Notes: generated by a model from the sequence alone, not told the origin. 64,000 nt of DNA from Nemertoderma westbladi (GCA_032718475.1 JAUCBJ010002693.1:26453-90452), one strand, 5' to 3'. Positions 1 through 12,400 are shown, numbered from the stretch's first letter. Numbers and translations are program-made.

Positions 1-713
1 TAAATTCTCGTATTATAACAATAGTATAACATTATGAATCTAGAAGGGCTTCTTGAATTCATATTTTTAATCATGATTTAGTAGCCCACTCCTAACACAG
101 GCGGTATAAATAAGCTAGATTAACGCCAAACTCCATCATCTACTATCTATTAATTATGTGTCGTTTGTTGCTGAGAGATTAAACTGGTTTTCTGCGACGC
201 ACCTGCTCCACGAACTAACTGCCTTGTAGTTGTTGTAGTAGTAGGGCTCCATTAACTTATTGTATTTGGGGGCACCACAATAGTGCGCTATGGGCTTACT
301 AACAGGTACCATTCTTAAAATCCAGACACCTAATTAACTATTCCTTTTGCACCGTTGCATTTTTTTTACATCGCATGTACACAGCTGCAAGTTACAGCCG
401 CTGATTACAAAGTTGCTACTTTTATATTATTTCTTGTTAAGTTGGATGCGCTGAACTCGGATTATTTGGGCTTCTCCTAACGAACATCACAGTTGCCTCG
501 GATATGGTAGGAAGGAGGCAGTGTCTAAGTCTTACCATTCCAAATATAAATTTCAATTTTTCAATGGAATGCAGTGTGCCTGCTTATAATGCACACTTCC
601 ATCCAATTTTTGAAATTCCGTAACACCTCTTGAAAATTAATTTATTTTATTATCACACTACCTTCTGTAGCATTAGTTACAACAACACGTAAAATACATG
701 TTAAATACGTACT
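1..713. other. Non-coding AT-rich sequence
   Basis: No exon with acceptable splice sites and family similarity, and no recognisable repeat. It should be intron of the FRAS1-like gene if the missing first half of Calx-beta 1 lies beyond the left edge. Confidence 0.6.
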
Positions 714-1010
714 GTAGTTGGGCCCATGTGAAGAATACCAGACTTTCTGCCGTTATATTTCACTTTGCAGTTACCCCCATGTGAAGAAAGAATACCATTG
801 TTTCACCAAAAACACAGGTTATAGAAGGGCTGAATCTAACCAAAACAATAAACGAATTAGTATATGTACAGATTATAAGACAGAAATAAGCGCTATAAAA
901 AACTTAATAAAGATAAATTAAAAAAAAATAAAAATCTTCATATATAAATTTCCAATTAAAAGTCGACCGAAAAGTGAAATCCTTGTATTCTTCACATGGG
1001 CGCGTAGTTG
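714..1010. mobile_element. MITE family 1, copy 1, with target duplication
   Basis: Element 721-1003 begins GGCCCATGTGAAGAATACCA and its far end, read on the other strand, begins GCGCCCATGTGAAGAATAC. It is flanked by direct repeats GTAGTTG at 714-720 and 1004-1010. A second copy lies at 6059-6329. With about 280 bp, terminal inverted repeats, a 7-bp target duplication and no transposase, it is a non-autonomous DNA transposon. The short ORF inside is not a gene. Confidence 0.85.
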
Positions 1011-1989
1011 ATTAAATACAGTAGGAAAATGTCGATATTAATTTCGTAAATTTTATTTTGCACATATAAACTCTCCCTTCCAAAGGATGGGTGGTAAAGA
1101 TGTCACCTGGTATTCTTAATTACAACTTGATTATGATTTTTTATCTGTAACTACAAGCAGGATTTAACTAACTCCCATTAGACGGCCTGTGATGTTGATT
1201 ACTTCCCTACTGCAATAAAATATACAACAACAAACTATTCCATGGAACAACCTCGCAGTTATCAGGACTGGACCTGTCAGCTTACTGTGTCAATAGTGAC
1301 GTTTATACCCTGTGATCTGATTGCATTGTCCCTCGGGTAACACAAAACCTCTGATCAAACGCCTTAATCACCACTTCCAAGGGCACAATTACAGCATCTT
1401 GGGGTGACCCATTCGGCAGCATGGTCCCGTCGGAACTACAGAGAGACCACCCACTATATGCCATGAGTCCCCAACCCAACAATTCTTCCGTGCCATTCTA
1501 CCAATTGGGTAATCCATTTCTCAAACTGTAAAATTTGATGAGTTCTTCTAAAATCAAAGTTTACTGGGAACTTGTTGCAACCATAACCAATTAATTATAT
1601 TCAAAGGAAGTATGTATATAATATATACACGATCCCTCGCTAAGTTTATGGAATCCTAAAGGGATTGACGTTAACTTCTTACGACTTTTATGATTATTTT
1701 TCCCCACCGGGGCTTCACTGCCGAAGCTCCCGGTGGCTTAATGAATCTGTCCCTAATCAAGCTATGCTCCGTGATCAAGTGTTGTACCTGCAGGCGACTT
1801 AAGATAATTGCATTTAGGATTTGTTTGTGCACCGTCGATTCGACTGAGTTATGGAGGCATGTATGTATGTCTGTATGTATGTACTGTAATGTCAGTCATG
1901 TACGTTAGCATTTTGTATATAGAAAGCAACAATCACATATCACGCACATGTTGTTGTACGATGTATATTGTTGTAATCCAAGTAGTTTA
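1011..1989. other. Non-coding sequence, nothing recognised
   Basis: A slightly GC-richer stretch at about 1240-1500 was read in six frames for a Calx-beta first half and gave only stop-rich frames. Confidence 0.5.
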
Positions 1990-2760
1990 ACATTATCTGG
2001 TCCGGAGGAATTTAAGAAATTTAAGGGTCATTTTAGAAATTTTTTAGATCTTGGCTCAAAAATTACAATTTTGATGGTATAAGGGATTTCGAGGTCGCTG
2101 ATCACGATGACACTAGTTATAAATATTTCCGGTAATGCAAACCCAATTTTGGTGCCATTCTGGTGCCCCAGAACGAAAAGTACTAGTAGCACAATATTAT
2201 AAGCTGTTACATTTTGCCTTTGGTTTGGTAATTCTGAAGATATACTGGTTTTCAAGGTCGCTAATCACGATACAACTCTTTACAAATCATGAGGTAACGC
2301 AACTATCACTTTCTTTTGGTGCTTGTCTGGTGGGGCGAAAAATGCAAGTAGCATAAAATGTCAAACGGCAAAAATCGAATTTGTTTGGATAATACGATAT
2401 TTTTGAGTGTCATATTCGTGATCAGCATTATAAAAAACCTATATGTTGATAAAATTGAGTCGATTTTGTGGTGATTTTTAGTTATCATATTTGTACTACT
2501 TGTTTTTTTCGTGCCGCCGGGGGCATATTCAAAATTACCACAAATGTTCTCGAATATTATATTTGAGTTCTATAATCGTGATCAGCATCCAAAAAACCTC
2601 TATGTACCGCAAATAAATTAATTTTAGTGAGCCATAAAATTTTTTAGAAAATTTTAGCACGAAAAGTGCTGGAGATGGGTGCCAGAAAGGGACCATAGCA
2701 CGAAAACTAACATAGCCATGTAAATGGCATTTTCGCTGCTGTGGATAGCCCATTAAATTT
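1990..2760. repeat. Degenerate dispersed repeat with GGTCGCTGAT motifs
   Basis: The motif AGGTCGCTGATCACGAT occurs near 2090, a variant AGGTCGCTAATCACGAT near 2251, and inverted forms with TCGTGATCAGCAT near 2414 and 2577. Similar GGTCGCTGAT blocks occur in the repeats at 51719-52816 and 57112-57790, so this is probably an old relative of that family. The short ORFs here are not supported. Confidence 0.5.
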
Positions 2761-4604
2761 TAGGTAAAGTCACATAATTTCGGTTTTCCGAACAAACCTG
2801 ACTGAAGGATACAGATGATTTACAAAAAAATTTCTAATATGACCCCTCCCCCCCCCCCCCCCCGGGCCAATTAGTGTTAAGGTCTATCATTACATACCAT
2901 ACATTACAATGCATATTTATTTCAAATATGATAAATATTTTGACGAACTTTATACAGCTTGCTACCTACCTACATACCTTTTTAATTATTTTCTGTTTTG
3001 TGTTATCTCATCTATATATCCAGTATGTAGGCCTACGAATCTACTCAATCTCAAAAGTAAATAGCTAATAAACACTACATGTTTGGGGGTAATCAGCCGT
3101 TATTATCATTAATTTTCCACGCGGGAGGATTTCAAATTTATTTCGTCGAAAATCATCGACAACCACCCCACCCCCCCCCCCCCCCCCCCCCACACTATAT
3201 TAGATCATTAGAACTGACACATTATATTCCCACTACAGACGCCAATTGTTTGGCATTAGTCGCGGTCGCTAAAACCACTACTGGCTCATTCAATGCCACT
3301 GATTTGTTTGAAAAAATTGCTGTTTAAAATATAAATTAACAAATCCACGAATCCGCAAATCTGCGAAATCATCGAATCATATTTTCGAATAGAGCATGAC
3401 ACTGAAACCCTATAGATGCTTTTTACTACTGCACTACTGTCCGGCTCTACTCCATTTGATGTACGTGGGAATGCCATGGCAGTGGCTCATTACTAATTAT
3501 AATATATTAAAAGTCAGATTTTATTAAAGCTGTTGAATTCACGCTTTTAACTTTCAATTTCTTTAATGTCTCGTTAGATTTGTCAATATTAAGTGATAAT
3601 TATAATATTTAATTAATTGTTAAGCAAGTTAAATAAAGAAACCTTACCGGTGGGTATGCAAGGACCAAAGAATGTAAAATCTAACAAGCAACTGGACCTA
3701 GACGGTTGCATGCAATCAGAGATCAGCTGATCGGTAGGATTCGCCTCACGAAGGAAGGCATTATCAGGAGGCCAAGCCAAGAGATGACATTTAGAGTGTG
3801 GAGTTAGGGAGAAGGAACGGGGAATGAAACAAAGAGATACCCGCAGAATACTTCTATATCTAAAGTCTTCAAACATTGGGTAACAGACCAACAGAAAGAC
3901 CAAACCGTCAGTCATTCACAGTCAATGATTGAAACAATAGAACAATAGTTAGTACGAGTAGGCGCACCGGTATGCTAATAAGCTAGCTTACTTGTTCACC
4001 CTCTCCACAACTAGAACTTCAACTTCCAACTGCAAAGATACACCCTCTGCTGATACTGCAGCACTAAACTACAACTATGTACCAGTAGGTGATAAAGAGT
4101 ATGGTACTGAATTATGAGTTGACTGTTGTCACGACATTTGATTCTTGTCCCCGAGATTCAGATGTTTCACTGTTTTCCTGCTTCTTACCGCAAAATTTTG
4201 AGGAATTACGTTTTGTACACCGATCTACTGTTATTCACCTTGTACGTGATCATTTTTTACTGTGGTCATCTGCCAATTGGCCCCCATAAATCAATTGAAC
4301 TAGTGACAGTTTATCAAGTAACCACATACATAAATTTATGTAGGCCTATCTTATCTCGAAATTTCAAGAAAACACGCGCCCAATTAGGCAAGTACTACAA
4401 AGGATTCTACTGTAGTTATCTACAAGAGATTGCGGATGAATTCTTTCAATCTTTGGATTCCAAGCTTTTAGCTTGAATCTCTATAATACAGTAATAATCT
4501 GGTGCAAATATACTGCAATTGTTGAAACGTTGCGTTGAAACGAATCGAACGCACTGTGAACGTACTGTGTAGGTATTCATTCGGTGTTCATTAAACTAAT
4601 CACG
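2761..4604. other. Non-coding sequence with poly-C tracts
   Basis: Poly-C runs lie at about 2847-2863 and 3170-3190. Open frames at 3079-3327, 3613-3915 and 4126-4476 show no family features, no flanking splice logic and simple or AT-biased composition. No exon was recognised. Confidence 0.5.
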
Positions 4605-4850
4605 TTGGGAAGCGGTTTATTCCGTTGAATTCATATCGCTCTGGAGGTCGTGGGTTCGATACCCGCATGGGAAACAGGGCAGTTTTAGTTCAGTTCATGC
4701 TTTGAAGGGACTAGCCTGAGCTCATATCTGGCTTGCATCCTTAAATGGTAGCTAATTGAGTCTCAGTTTCATCCGAGGACCGCACTGGAAATAATTCGTC
4801 AGACTTTGTGCGTAATTTCTGACCTGACAGCTGAATAAAACTTTATTACG
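4605..4850 (+). mobile_element. tRNA-derived SINE, copy 1
   Basis: Contains a B-box GTGGGTTCGATACCCGC near 4650 preceded by GTTGAATTCATAT and followed by CAGGGCAGTTTTAGTTCAG. The same order recurs at 58900-58992, where the A-box is better preserved. The body continues to an AT-rich end with AATAAAACTTTATT near 4835. It lies just upstream of exon W1. Confidence 0.6.
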
Positions 4851-4948
4851 TGTTTGTAAGTTATAATTATATTTCATAGAGTATATCTAATCGATTTTCA
4901 TTTCATTGTTTTATTTCCTACACATACACCCTATGTATATTTTACTAG

Positions 4949-5176
4949 ATATCTCAGTATCTGATATATCAACTACACCAGCGGACTACATACAGACCGG
5001 CCGTTCCAGTGTTGTCTTCTATCTCGGTAACTCGGTCCAGACATGGCGTCTTCAACTCGTCGACGATTCCGAATACGAGGTCTCTCAACAGGTCAAGGTC
5101 TCTCTCTTCAACCCTACCGACGCTCTCTTACACTCCCCCCTGGAGACTGTTGTAACCATAGTCGACCCGGAGGATG
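4949..5176 (+). CDS. FRAS1-like: Exon W1: second half of Calx-beta domain 1
   Basis: Enters in phase 1 after TTTTACTAG and leaves in phase 1 at G|GTGAGT. A second AG at 4956-4957 would give a start at 4958 in the same phase, so the first three residues are uncertain. The protein has the family signature TTPADY, then an acidic turn followed by the strand DDSEYEVSQQVKVSLFNP, and ends TIVDPEDG. This is the C-terminal half of a Calx-beta sandwich; the exon with the N-terminal half should lie upstream. Confidence 0.92.
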
Positions 5177-5202
5177 GTGAGTTGGAGATATTAGGAAGGA
5201 CG

Positions 5203-5303
5203 TAAAGTCGACCCCCCCAGTGACGCCACAGGACCCCCAGTGACGCCACAGTGACCCCCCAGTGACGCCACAAGACCCCCAGTGAAGCCACAGTGGCCCC
5301 CAG
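5203..5303. repeat. Short minisatellite, about 19-bp units
   Basis: About five units built on GACCCCCAGTGACGCCACA, starting 27 nt after the donor of exon W1. The two open minus frames across it are by-products of the repeat. Confidence 0.8.
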
Positions 5304-5823
5304 TTTAACATGAAATCAATCACAATAGAATAGATTCCTTTAAGATAATAAGTAACAAGCATTATTATTTCTTTGTTTTTTTTAATTGTATTTCCTGGTA
5401 GTCAAATAAGCTTAAATATTTTTTTTTTAACTTTTCTTTAATCATTTTTTTCTTGTTTGTAAAATATGCTTAATTTTTTTTAACAATAAAGTAAGTTAAT
5501 CAAAGTATCTGGTGAAGTAATTTCTTTGAATGTTGTTAAAAAATGTGATTAACGAATTTAAATGTTCGCTAAATTAAATTCATCAGTTAATTTGAAATAA
5601 AGCCACATACACCAATAATACACTTGTTTACCATACATTATTGTACAAGTTAGTACATAAATTTTCATAATATTCTACATTTACTTTTTTTCTACAGTAT
5701 TATTATTTTAGCCAATAAAAGACAAGAATCTAAGTTGAGCCTGATCATACTTTTTCTCACTTATTGCCTTTTCCTTTCACACAAAATACCATAATAATAA
5801 TTATTATAACATTTATATTTCAG
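5304..5823. other. Intron, AT-rich, nothing recognised
   Basis: Remainder of the intron between W1 and W2, with poly-T stretches and no repeat or ORF worth naming. Confidence 0.6.
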
Positions 5824-5949
5824 AACCGACTCTCTACTTTATAAATTCAACTTATTGGTTTACTGAAGATGTCGGCGTTGCTAGTATGACGGTGTCAAGG
5901 CGAGGTGATCCCAGAAAGGCGATGAGCGTGCAATGCTATACTTACGTAG
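5824..5949 (+). CDS. FRAS1-like: Exon W2: first half of Calx-beta domain 2
   Basis: Acceptor TTTATATTTCAG, donor GTTAGT, phase 1 in and phase 1 out. It reads E-PTLYFINSTYWFTEDVG then MTVSRRGDP, the usual Calx-beta opening in which an aromatic strand is followed by an E-D-x-G turn and an R-R-G strand. At 126 nt it is too short for a standard ORF listing, but splice sites and phase fit both neighbours exactly. Confidence 0.9.
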
Positions 5950-6050
5950 GTTAGTGCTATACCGCTATATTCATTATATTTATCAATTCGAATTGATATA
6001 ATTTAAAAAAAGTGCACGGCACAAATTAAACATGAGTATATAGATAGTCA

Positions 6051-6336
6051 GTGACAGTCGGCCAATGTGAAGAATACCAGACATTCTGCCGTTATATTTC
6101 ACTTTGCAGTTACCCCCATGTGAAGAATACAAGGTTTTAACCAAAAACACAGGTTGCAGAAGGGCTGAATCTAACCAAAACAATAAACGAATTAGTATAT
6201 TCACAGGTTATAAGACATAAATAAGCGCTATAAAACACTTAATAAAGATAAATTAAATCTTTATATATAAAATTCCAATAAAAAGTCGACCGAAAGAAAA
6301 GTGAAATCCTGGTATTCTACACATGGGCGTGACAGT
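6051..6336. mobile_element. MITE family 1, copy 2, with target duplication
   Basis: Begins CGGCCAATGTGAAGAATACC and ends, on the opposite strand, CGCCCATGTGTAGAATACC. Flanked by TGACAGT at 6052-6058 and 6330-6336, and possibly 8 bp with the preceding G. The interior is nearly colinear with copy 1 at 721-1003. Confidence 0.87.
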
Positions 6337-9085
6337 GGGCGGTAGCTAAATTAGCATGGTAATGATACCATATTGGTGCCATATAATTCTTAGATATATG
6401 TAATACTATAAAATAATTGATATATTTATCTATTTATTTAATTTAAATTAACACGTCATACCTGAATACTGTAGGCCTATATATATAAAAGTGCACAGAA
6501 CTGCTCAAGTACCATAAAATAATAAAAAAATAGACTGCATGAATAACCCCGGCTTATGGCATTTATGTTTGGAGAACCCCCCCTCCCCCCATCCCCGATT
6601 GTTTCAAGGATAGATTAGTGACATTCAGCCCCAATATTATCTTACAGTCTTACAGTTTTTATCTTATAGTCTTACAATATTAACCTTTTATTATATCAAC
6701 TTTTCTATCTTTAATTAAATGTTTGCTGTACTGTAGTACGTACGTTTTACATTAAGGGTTATTTATGATTACTGTAGCTTTAGGCTACTACAGTAGGGCC
6801 TACTGCAGTTAATATCTAAATCATATAGAATAAATAATATAAAACTAAGAAAATTTTAATTAAAAAATAATTAAATTCTTCATACAATCACAACGAATCC
6901 TTAATCGCACATATTTTAGTTCAAACCTAATAAATTAGGTAGCGGCAGAACTATAGTTGTGTCAGCGGGAGATTGCAATCGAGAAAAATTCAACGGGCAT
7001 CCCAAATCAATAACTTTATTAATCTAAAGCCAATGCATCCCGGCCCTGGAATCAATTGTTAATGTTTAACTGTTTGGCTATTCAAGTAGCTCTGGTAGCA
7101 AAGTTAAATACCGCCAAATGTCAATCAATTACAAACTAATGTAATCATTTACTATAACATGTAGTATGTACAGTAGTTATAAAGTATTATGCTATTGGTA
7201 CATAACATACTACATTACATATACATAACAGCCAAAAGGGTTCGTGCTCAATGGATTAAAAAGGAATGTAAAGTTATAGACAATAGGCCTACAACTGTAC
7301 AGTTGTAGGCTTGTACAGTAGGTTGTACTGTACAGTAGGCTATATGATGTTAGGATAAAAAATGTTTATTTTTTAGTTTCATATTTGTTGAATAATAACA
7401 TTTGACACTAATAAACATAAATTCATTCTCCCAAAGTTTATGTATAAAATACATAAATGTCTAAAATTATTGCCAATAAATTATTAATTATAGAAAAGGA
7501 ACAGGACAATTAAAGGATGTTTAAAAATTAACCTTAATTAATTAATTATTTACAAATTTGACATATGCTATCCGATAGTATAAATAATTATTCAGTAATT
7601 TAAACTCAATAGCGAAAAAAAGAAATCGCCACTGGCGAGCAATTTATTTTGAAGTCTGTTTGGATAGATCGATTGATTCATTGTTTTCTTTTTCTTTTTC
7701 CAAATACAGTAATACGTATTTATAGTAGAGATAAACCAATTACATAACAGGACGGCCCTAACCAGGGCCATAGACAGACCTTCTAACATTTGGTGGTAAA
7801 GTGAGCCGTTTTTGGTGGATTTGGTTTGTTTGGTGCAAAAATGTATCTAATTTTAAATATAGGTGTGAAAATAATTTGTTGAGATTTTTTATTATGTTTT
7901 GTTAATACATTTTTGTACATAAATTTACATTTATAGCTAAGTTTCCACTGCTGGTTGTTTCTTAGAGACAAGGGGAGGGGGACGAATTTATTGTTTCTTT
8001 GGTCCCGAACATACTACCCCCCCCCCCCCCCCACCGCCACTGATTGTTAGATTTACCTTGCAGGGGACAGAGGATTGGATAACAGTTCACATTATTGGCA
8101 ACAATATTTTGTACAATAAATCGGAGAATCACGGTTTGGTTAAATCACTAGTCCAATTACAGTATAAATTGTATATGTAATTGTATGTATAAATTATTAT
8201 ATCATGTATAAATTGTACGTACAGTATAAGACAATTAAGGATTATCAGGAGATATGGTCTGAAGATCAGATTATGTAGGCCTACAGTATAGGTTTTTGTG
8301 TCTTAGTTTCTTGGTAATATAGAACACGCGAATGTACATTCCATCAAGACTCCATTTACTGTTTTCAATATGGTTTAATCTGCAGATTAGATTGATAGAC
8401 ATGGTCTGGTCGTCATGTATGCTCCAATTAAAAAGCGAGTAACCTGCTACCAATATGACAGAAAACTTTGTTTTTGCTAAAAAAAATTGGGGGTGTGCCC
8501 CCCCCCCCCCCCCCCCCCCCTTTCCCCCTACCCTTGGTGGTGAAATGTGGGATAGTTCTGAAAGAGGACACTTACCGAAATTGAACTAAATCAGCCAAAA
8601 CTGCGAATGCTATCAACAAAGGTGCAATAGGGGCGTAAGCTATCCATTTACTGAAAGGGAGCTGATTTGGCACTTCTATTATCCAATTTCTTTAATAAAC
8701 AAATTATTTCCATCCAACGCCAACAACACATTTTAACCCGCTTAAACTGACCGTGTACCTCCTTAAACCTCCTCGAAAGATCGATGGCCACTTGTTTTTC
8801 GCAACAAATTATTTTACTAATATATTATATTATTGCGATTTTTACCTTCATCAGAACTACATGTTTACCGAAATATATTATAATCTAACACGTCCCTTTT
8901 TACCAAAGGATTTTATATCCTTTGGATAACAAATATAGAATCAATTATTATTATATTAATAAACAAATAGATAGGAGCCAAAATTTATATAATGATATTG
9001 TCAGCTATATTTAGTGAATTTTTATTTCGCGTATGTTTATTTGAAATAATACTGCTATTATTTGAATTATCTCTTATCTTTTTGT
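6337..9085. other. Intron between W2 and W3, mostly unrecognised
   Basis: AT-rich sequence with poly-C tracts near 6580, 8017-8031 and 8500-8520, and small palindromes such as CAACTGTACAGTTG near 7294. No exon or known element recognised. Confidence 0.5.
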
Positions 9086-9265
9086 TATTAATGAAATAGA
9101 ATGCCGAAGAATGTTTATTGTTTTGGTTAGAATAATGTGCCATTGTATAACCTGCTCCTTTCCCTAAATTATAATTGATAGTTTAATATTGAGACGAGAT
9201 ATTAATTCGCCGAGATGGGATTTGCATCAAGTCCCCCCCCCCCCCCCCCCCCTCCGCCCCCTTCT
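9086..9265 (-). mobile_element. MITE family 2, copy 1
   Basis: Carries TTGTTTTGGTTAGAATAATG, then ACCTGCTCCTTTCCCTAAAT and a terminal poly-C run (9233-9252). Related stretches are at 11585-11790, 20655-20745, and in both arms of the foldback element (about 36305-36550 and 39390-39630). G/C runs mark the ends. No target duplication could be fixed. Confidence 0.55.
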
Positions 9266-9323
9266 CGGTTTTTTATACTGAAATAAACACCTCGAAATTA
9301 AATAGTAATTTTAACTTTTTTAG

Positions 9324-9584
9324 GCGAATCTTCCGAAACGAACCTTCTTCCTGCCACCATCGATAAGGACTACACTGCCATCCCTATGGCAACTGGCGGA
9401 GGTCGCACTATTAGCTTAGCGGCCGGTGCCATGGAGACCAGTTGCGACATCTACGTAACCGACGATGATAAGTTCGAAGACTTCGACGAGTACCTTATGG
9501 TCGGATTGGCCAATCCGAAGGGCGGAGTTATAGACGAAGGCCGGAGTAGTTCCATGTTGGTTATAACTCCGGATTATCGAGACG
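9324..9584 (+). CDS. FRAS1-like: Exon W3: second half of Calx-beta domain 2
   Basis: Acceptor TTTTTTAG, donor GTAAGT, phase 1 to 1. After IDKDYTAI, equivalent to the DY-x-P motif, it shows the acidic calcium-site stretch VTDDDKFEDFDEY and the strand LMVGLANP, closing with TPDYRDG. This completes the repeat opened by the exon 3.4 kb upstream. An ATG inside this exon (9386) is not a translation start; reading simply passes through it. Confidence 0.93.
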
Positions 9585-9816
9585 GTAAGTACATGGAGTG
9601 GTTACTAAAAGGTGGGGTAAAGGAAAAAAAACATACTATTTTAATTCCTATTTGTTTTATAATTAATATTTCAGGATCATTAGTCGAGGAAAGGAGCAGG
9701 TTACGGCATATAAAAGTATTGTTATCGGACTGTTAAAACAGTAGAGAGGGCGCCACACTAACTCCCAAGATTTAATACTCTACGCTATCCAACCTTTTTC
9801 TTATATTATATTCTAG

Positions 9817-9969
9817 AACCGCGGTTTAACTTCCGCCAACGGGTTTATGAAGTTTCAGAATCGTCGTCTTCCGTAACCATTGAGGTCGCCAGATTCGGCA
9901 CTGACCTCAACCACACGTCTACGGTGCATATTGTTACCGTGGAAACTGGGAATGTTACCAACGCAACCT
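9817..9969 (+). CDS. FRAS1-like: Exon W4: first half of Calx-beta domain 3
   Basis: Acceptor TTATATTCTAG, donor GTTAGT, phase 1 to 1. It opens EPRFNFRQRVYEVSESSSSV and continues with TIEVARFGTD, the same layout as the other first-half exons. Three N-glycosylation sequons (NHT, NVT, NAT) suit an extracellular protein. The true reading frame differs from the ATG-initiated frame in the same stretch, which has no family resemblance. Confidence 0.92.
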
Positions 9970-10565
9970 GTTAGTAAACAACATAACAATAAATTAATAT
10001 GTGACAATATTCTATTTTTGGTTTATTTTCTGTGTTTTTTTTTAATTTCCATAAAACATGGCAAGGTTACTGTCAAGTCAAACGGGATCCCGAGAAATTG
10101 GGTTTCCGGCTCAAATTGCTGACGAATTTTATAACTTATTAATTTATAATTTATGACGAAATTAATTTTACTGTTATTTTATCGCAAATGTTTCATAGTG
10201 GGAAATAAAGTAATATATTAGGTTGCCCAAAACCTGATTCATACTTTTTACAGTCATACTAAAATGTTAAGTAAATTCAATTTAAAATTGCAATCCCGAT
10301 CCCTAAAGATAAGTCCGATCCCGTTTAAACACTAAACAGTAGCTAAAATCTGGAATTAGCTAACATGTCGCGAACATTTCCTATTTACTCACTAACTATC
10401 AATTCTACTTAGAATTCACAATATTTTGGTAGAATTTACCAAATTACAGTTTATCCACCACCAAATCAAGCAACTATAAATTATTGTGTCCACCTCCTTC
10501 TTCCAATAATGTTTCCCTAACGATATGAATAATATCCGAATTTATATGTATTTTTCTTGTCTCAG
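9970..10565. other. Intron between W4 and W5, nothing recognised
   Basis: AT-rich. The ORF spanning 9880-10122 reads the W4 exon in a wrong frame and then intron. Confidence 0.6.
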
Positions 10566-10775
10566 CCAATTCGGATTACATTCCCATCGATACCGTGTTA
10601 ACGTACCAACCCAATGAAGGGCTCCAGTTGGTTACCATCACTATCATCGATGACGTCACAGTGACGCGGTTGGAGGGTCGCGAGTCCGTTCAGTTGTTGC
10701 TAAGCAACCCGTATAACGGTCGCCTTGACAACCAGAAGGACGCTGTTGTTATAATAGACGACCGCCTCGACGACG
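10566..10775 (+). CDS. FRAS1-like: Exon W5: second half of Calx-beta domain 3
   Basis: Acceptor TTGTCTCAG, donor GTGGGT (a weaker donor), phase 1 to 1. It encodes SNSDYIPIDTVLTYQPNEG, the canonical DY-x-P entry of the second half, then TIIDDVTVTRLEGRESVQLL and LSNP, ending VVIIDDRLDDG. It is the best textbook Calx-beta half in the window. Confidence 0.94.
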
Positions 10776-11335
10776 GTGGGTTATAAATAGACTTCCGACA
10801 AAAAGTAGCTCTCGGCCTTAGGATGGCAGTAATTCTTATTTTATATAACTATTTTTGTGATTTTCACGATTGTTGAAATTTTTGACGACTTTTTTTGACT
10901 GTAATTTTACGTACTTTGTGTGTAAACCGTAAAGTATCACTTTTCAGTGTGTAAATCCGTGTGGTTTGTTACACGAACGGACGAATTGAGTGAATGCAAA
11001 AAATATGGGATGGTCCATATTTTATATTATTTGATTTGAACAATAAATTTGATGTCATTTAATCCACAAAGTTATAATAAAGTAATTTCATATGACATTA
11101 TTAAAATCATTTTTAGAACTGATTTAGTTACGTTTTAAAGTTATTCGTAAATTCATATTATTATTTTTTCACTGAAAATATTAAAATATTGATATTATTT
11201 GCAATCAATCAAAATTTCTAAATATTCATTCGATTCGATTTTTGGACTACCCGACCTCCCAGAATTAATATTAATTACTGTATCCTCAATTATTTTAATG
11301 TATTCCTCGCTATTGAACTCGGTGTTATCTTTCAG
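10776..11335. other. Intron between W5 and W6, nothing recognised
   Basis: AT-rich intronic sequence without repeats that I can identify. Confidence 0.6.
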
Positions 11336-11545
11336 TTCCTCTTATCAACTTCGCCGTTTCAACCGTGGACTTCAATGAGTCGGATATCAACATCGGACTG
11401 CCGATATCTCGTAGCGGCGATCTCAGACTCGACTCCACGGTTCTCTGCACAATCCAATACAGCCCGGTCCAACCCCCGCGACAATCCAACACCGGACCGG
11501 CTGACTTCAAGAGCCCACAGACACAGTCTATAACCTTCTTAGGGG
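11336..11545 (+). CDS. FRAS1-like: Exon W6: first half of Calx-beta domain 4
   Basis: Acceptor TATCTTTCAG, donor GTTAGA, phase 1 to 1. It reads VPLINFAVSTVDFNESDINI, then LPISRSGDL, followed by a longer proline/glutamine-rich loop and SPQTQSITFLGG. The extended loop makes this half longer than its equivalents in domains 2 and 3. The antisense frame is also open here but has no family similarity. Confidence 0.92.
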
Positions 11546-11584
11546 GTTAGAACTTATTCTTACTATATTAATTATAATTCGCGG

Positions 11585-11790
11585 AGAAACAGGGGCGGGA
11601 TACTCGCCGCCTCAATGTTAAATTCTACATTTAGGGAAATGGACTGGTTACAGGGACATGTTATTCTAACCAAAACAATAAACCAAAGTCGATAGAACAG
11701 GTTACAGTTATATTTTTGGCTATATTCGGATATATTTTTACAGCTCTAGTTATTCCCCTAGAGAAGGATGAATTTTTATTGTCCCTCCTT
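11585..11790 (+). mobile_element. MITE family 2, copy 2
   Basis: Shows TTTAGGGAAATGGACTGGTT then TTATTCTAACCAAAACAATAA and TAGTTATTCCCCTAGAGAAGG, colinear with the left arm of the foldback element near 36390-36540. The rest of the intron to 12400 is unrecognised. Confidence 0.55.
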
Positions 11791-12400
11791 ATCTGAATTC
11801 GCAAAGTACTTGATTTTGTGATAATTTACCACTATAAAAGATTAAGATTCGGCCGCCTTAATCTTACCTAAATTGATTGTAAGTAAAAAAAATACTGGTT
11901 TGCACTAAAAATGAAATGTATAAAAAATATAACTGTAAATCGAAAGGAATAGGATATTGCGCTGAATTACCAGTGTTATTGGAGGGAAATTCAAATAATA
12001 TCTGCCAACTGTTACAGAAATCTAGGTATTGCTTACATAATTACATATATTGGCCCAATCGCCTGTGGTAGATCGATATCACGCGTACGTGATGTGTTCT
12101 ACTATTGCAGTCTTAGGAAAGACTCATCCGTTGTACCTGTAGGGTGCTGCTTGGCTTTGATATTATGTTAGTATCGAGATTATACAACTCCTCATTTGTT
12201 AGTTGAGCGTTGCTTATGACATGAATATCTAGCGTAGCGTCCTTGTGTACATGCCATCTATGGGTCTGGCAGTAATAGTCAATCAGGGGATAAACCTGCA
12301 CAACTCTACTGCTGTCCGGAATAAACTTACCTCCAGAGGGCATTTGATTTTATTTCTCAGCCATTATTATTATTATTAGGGTAAACTTTATATTTTACAG

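Noticed and set aside
3613-3915. 100-codon minus ORF
   Set aside because: No recognisable domain and no supporting context.
4126-4476. 116-codon plus ORF, weakly membrane-like
   Set aside because: No splice-site logic with W1, no family motif, AT-biased composition.
9386-9736. ORF 9386-9736 as an independent gene
   Set aside because: Its first part is exon W3 and the rest is intron after GTAAGT.
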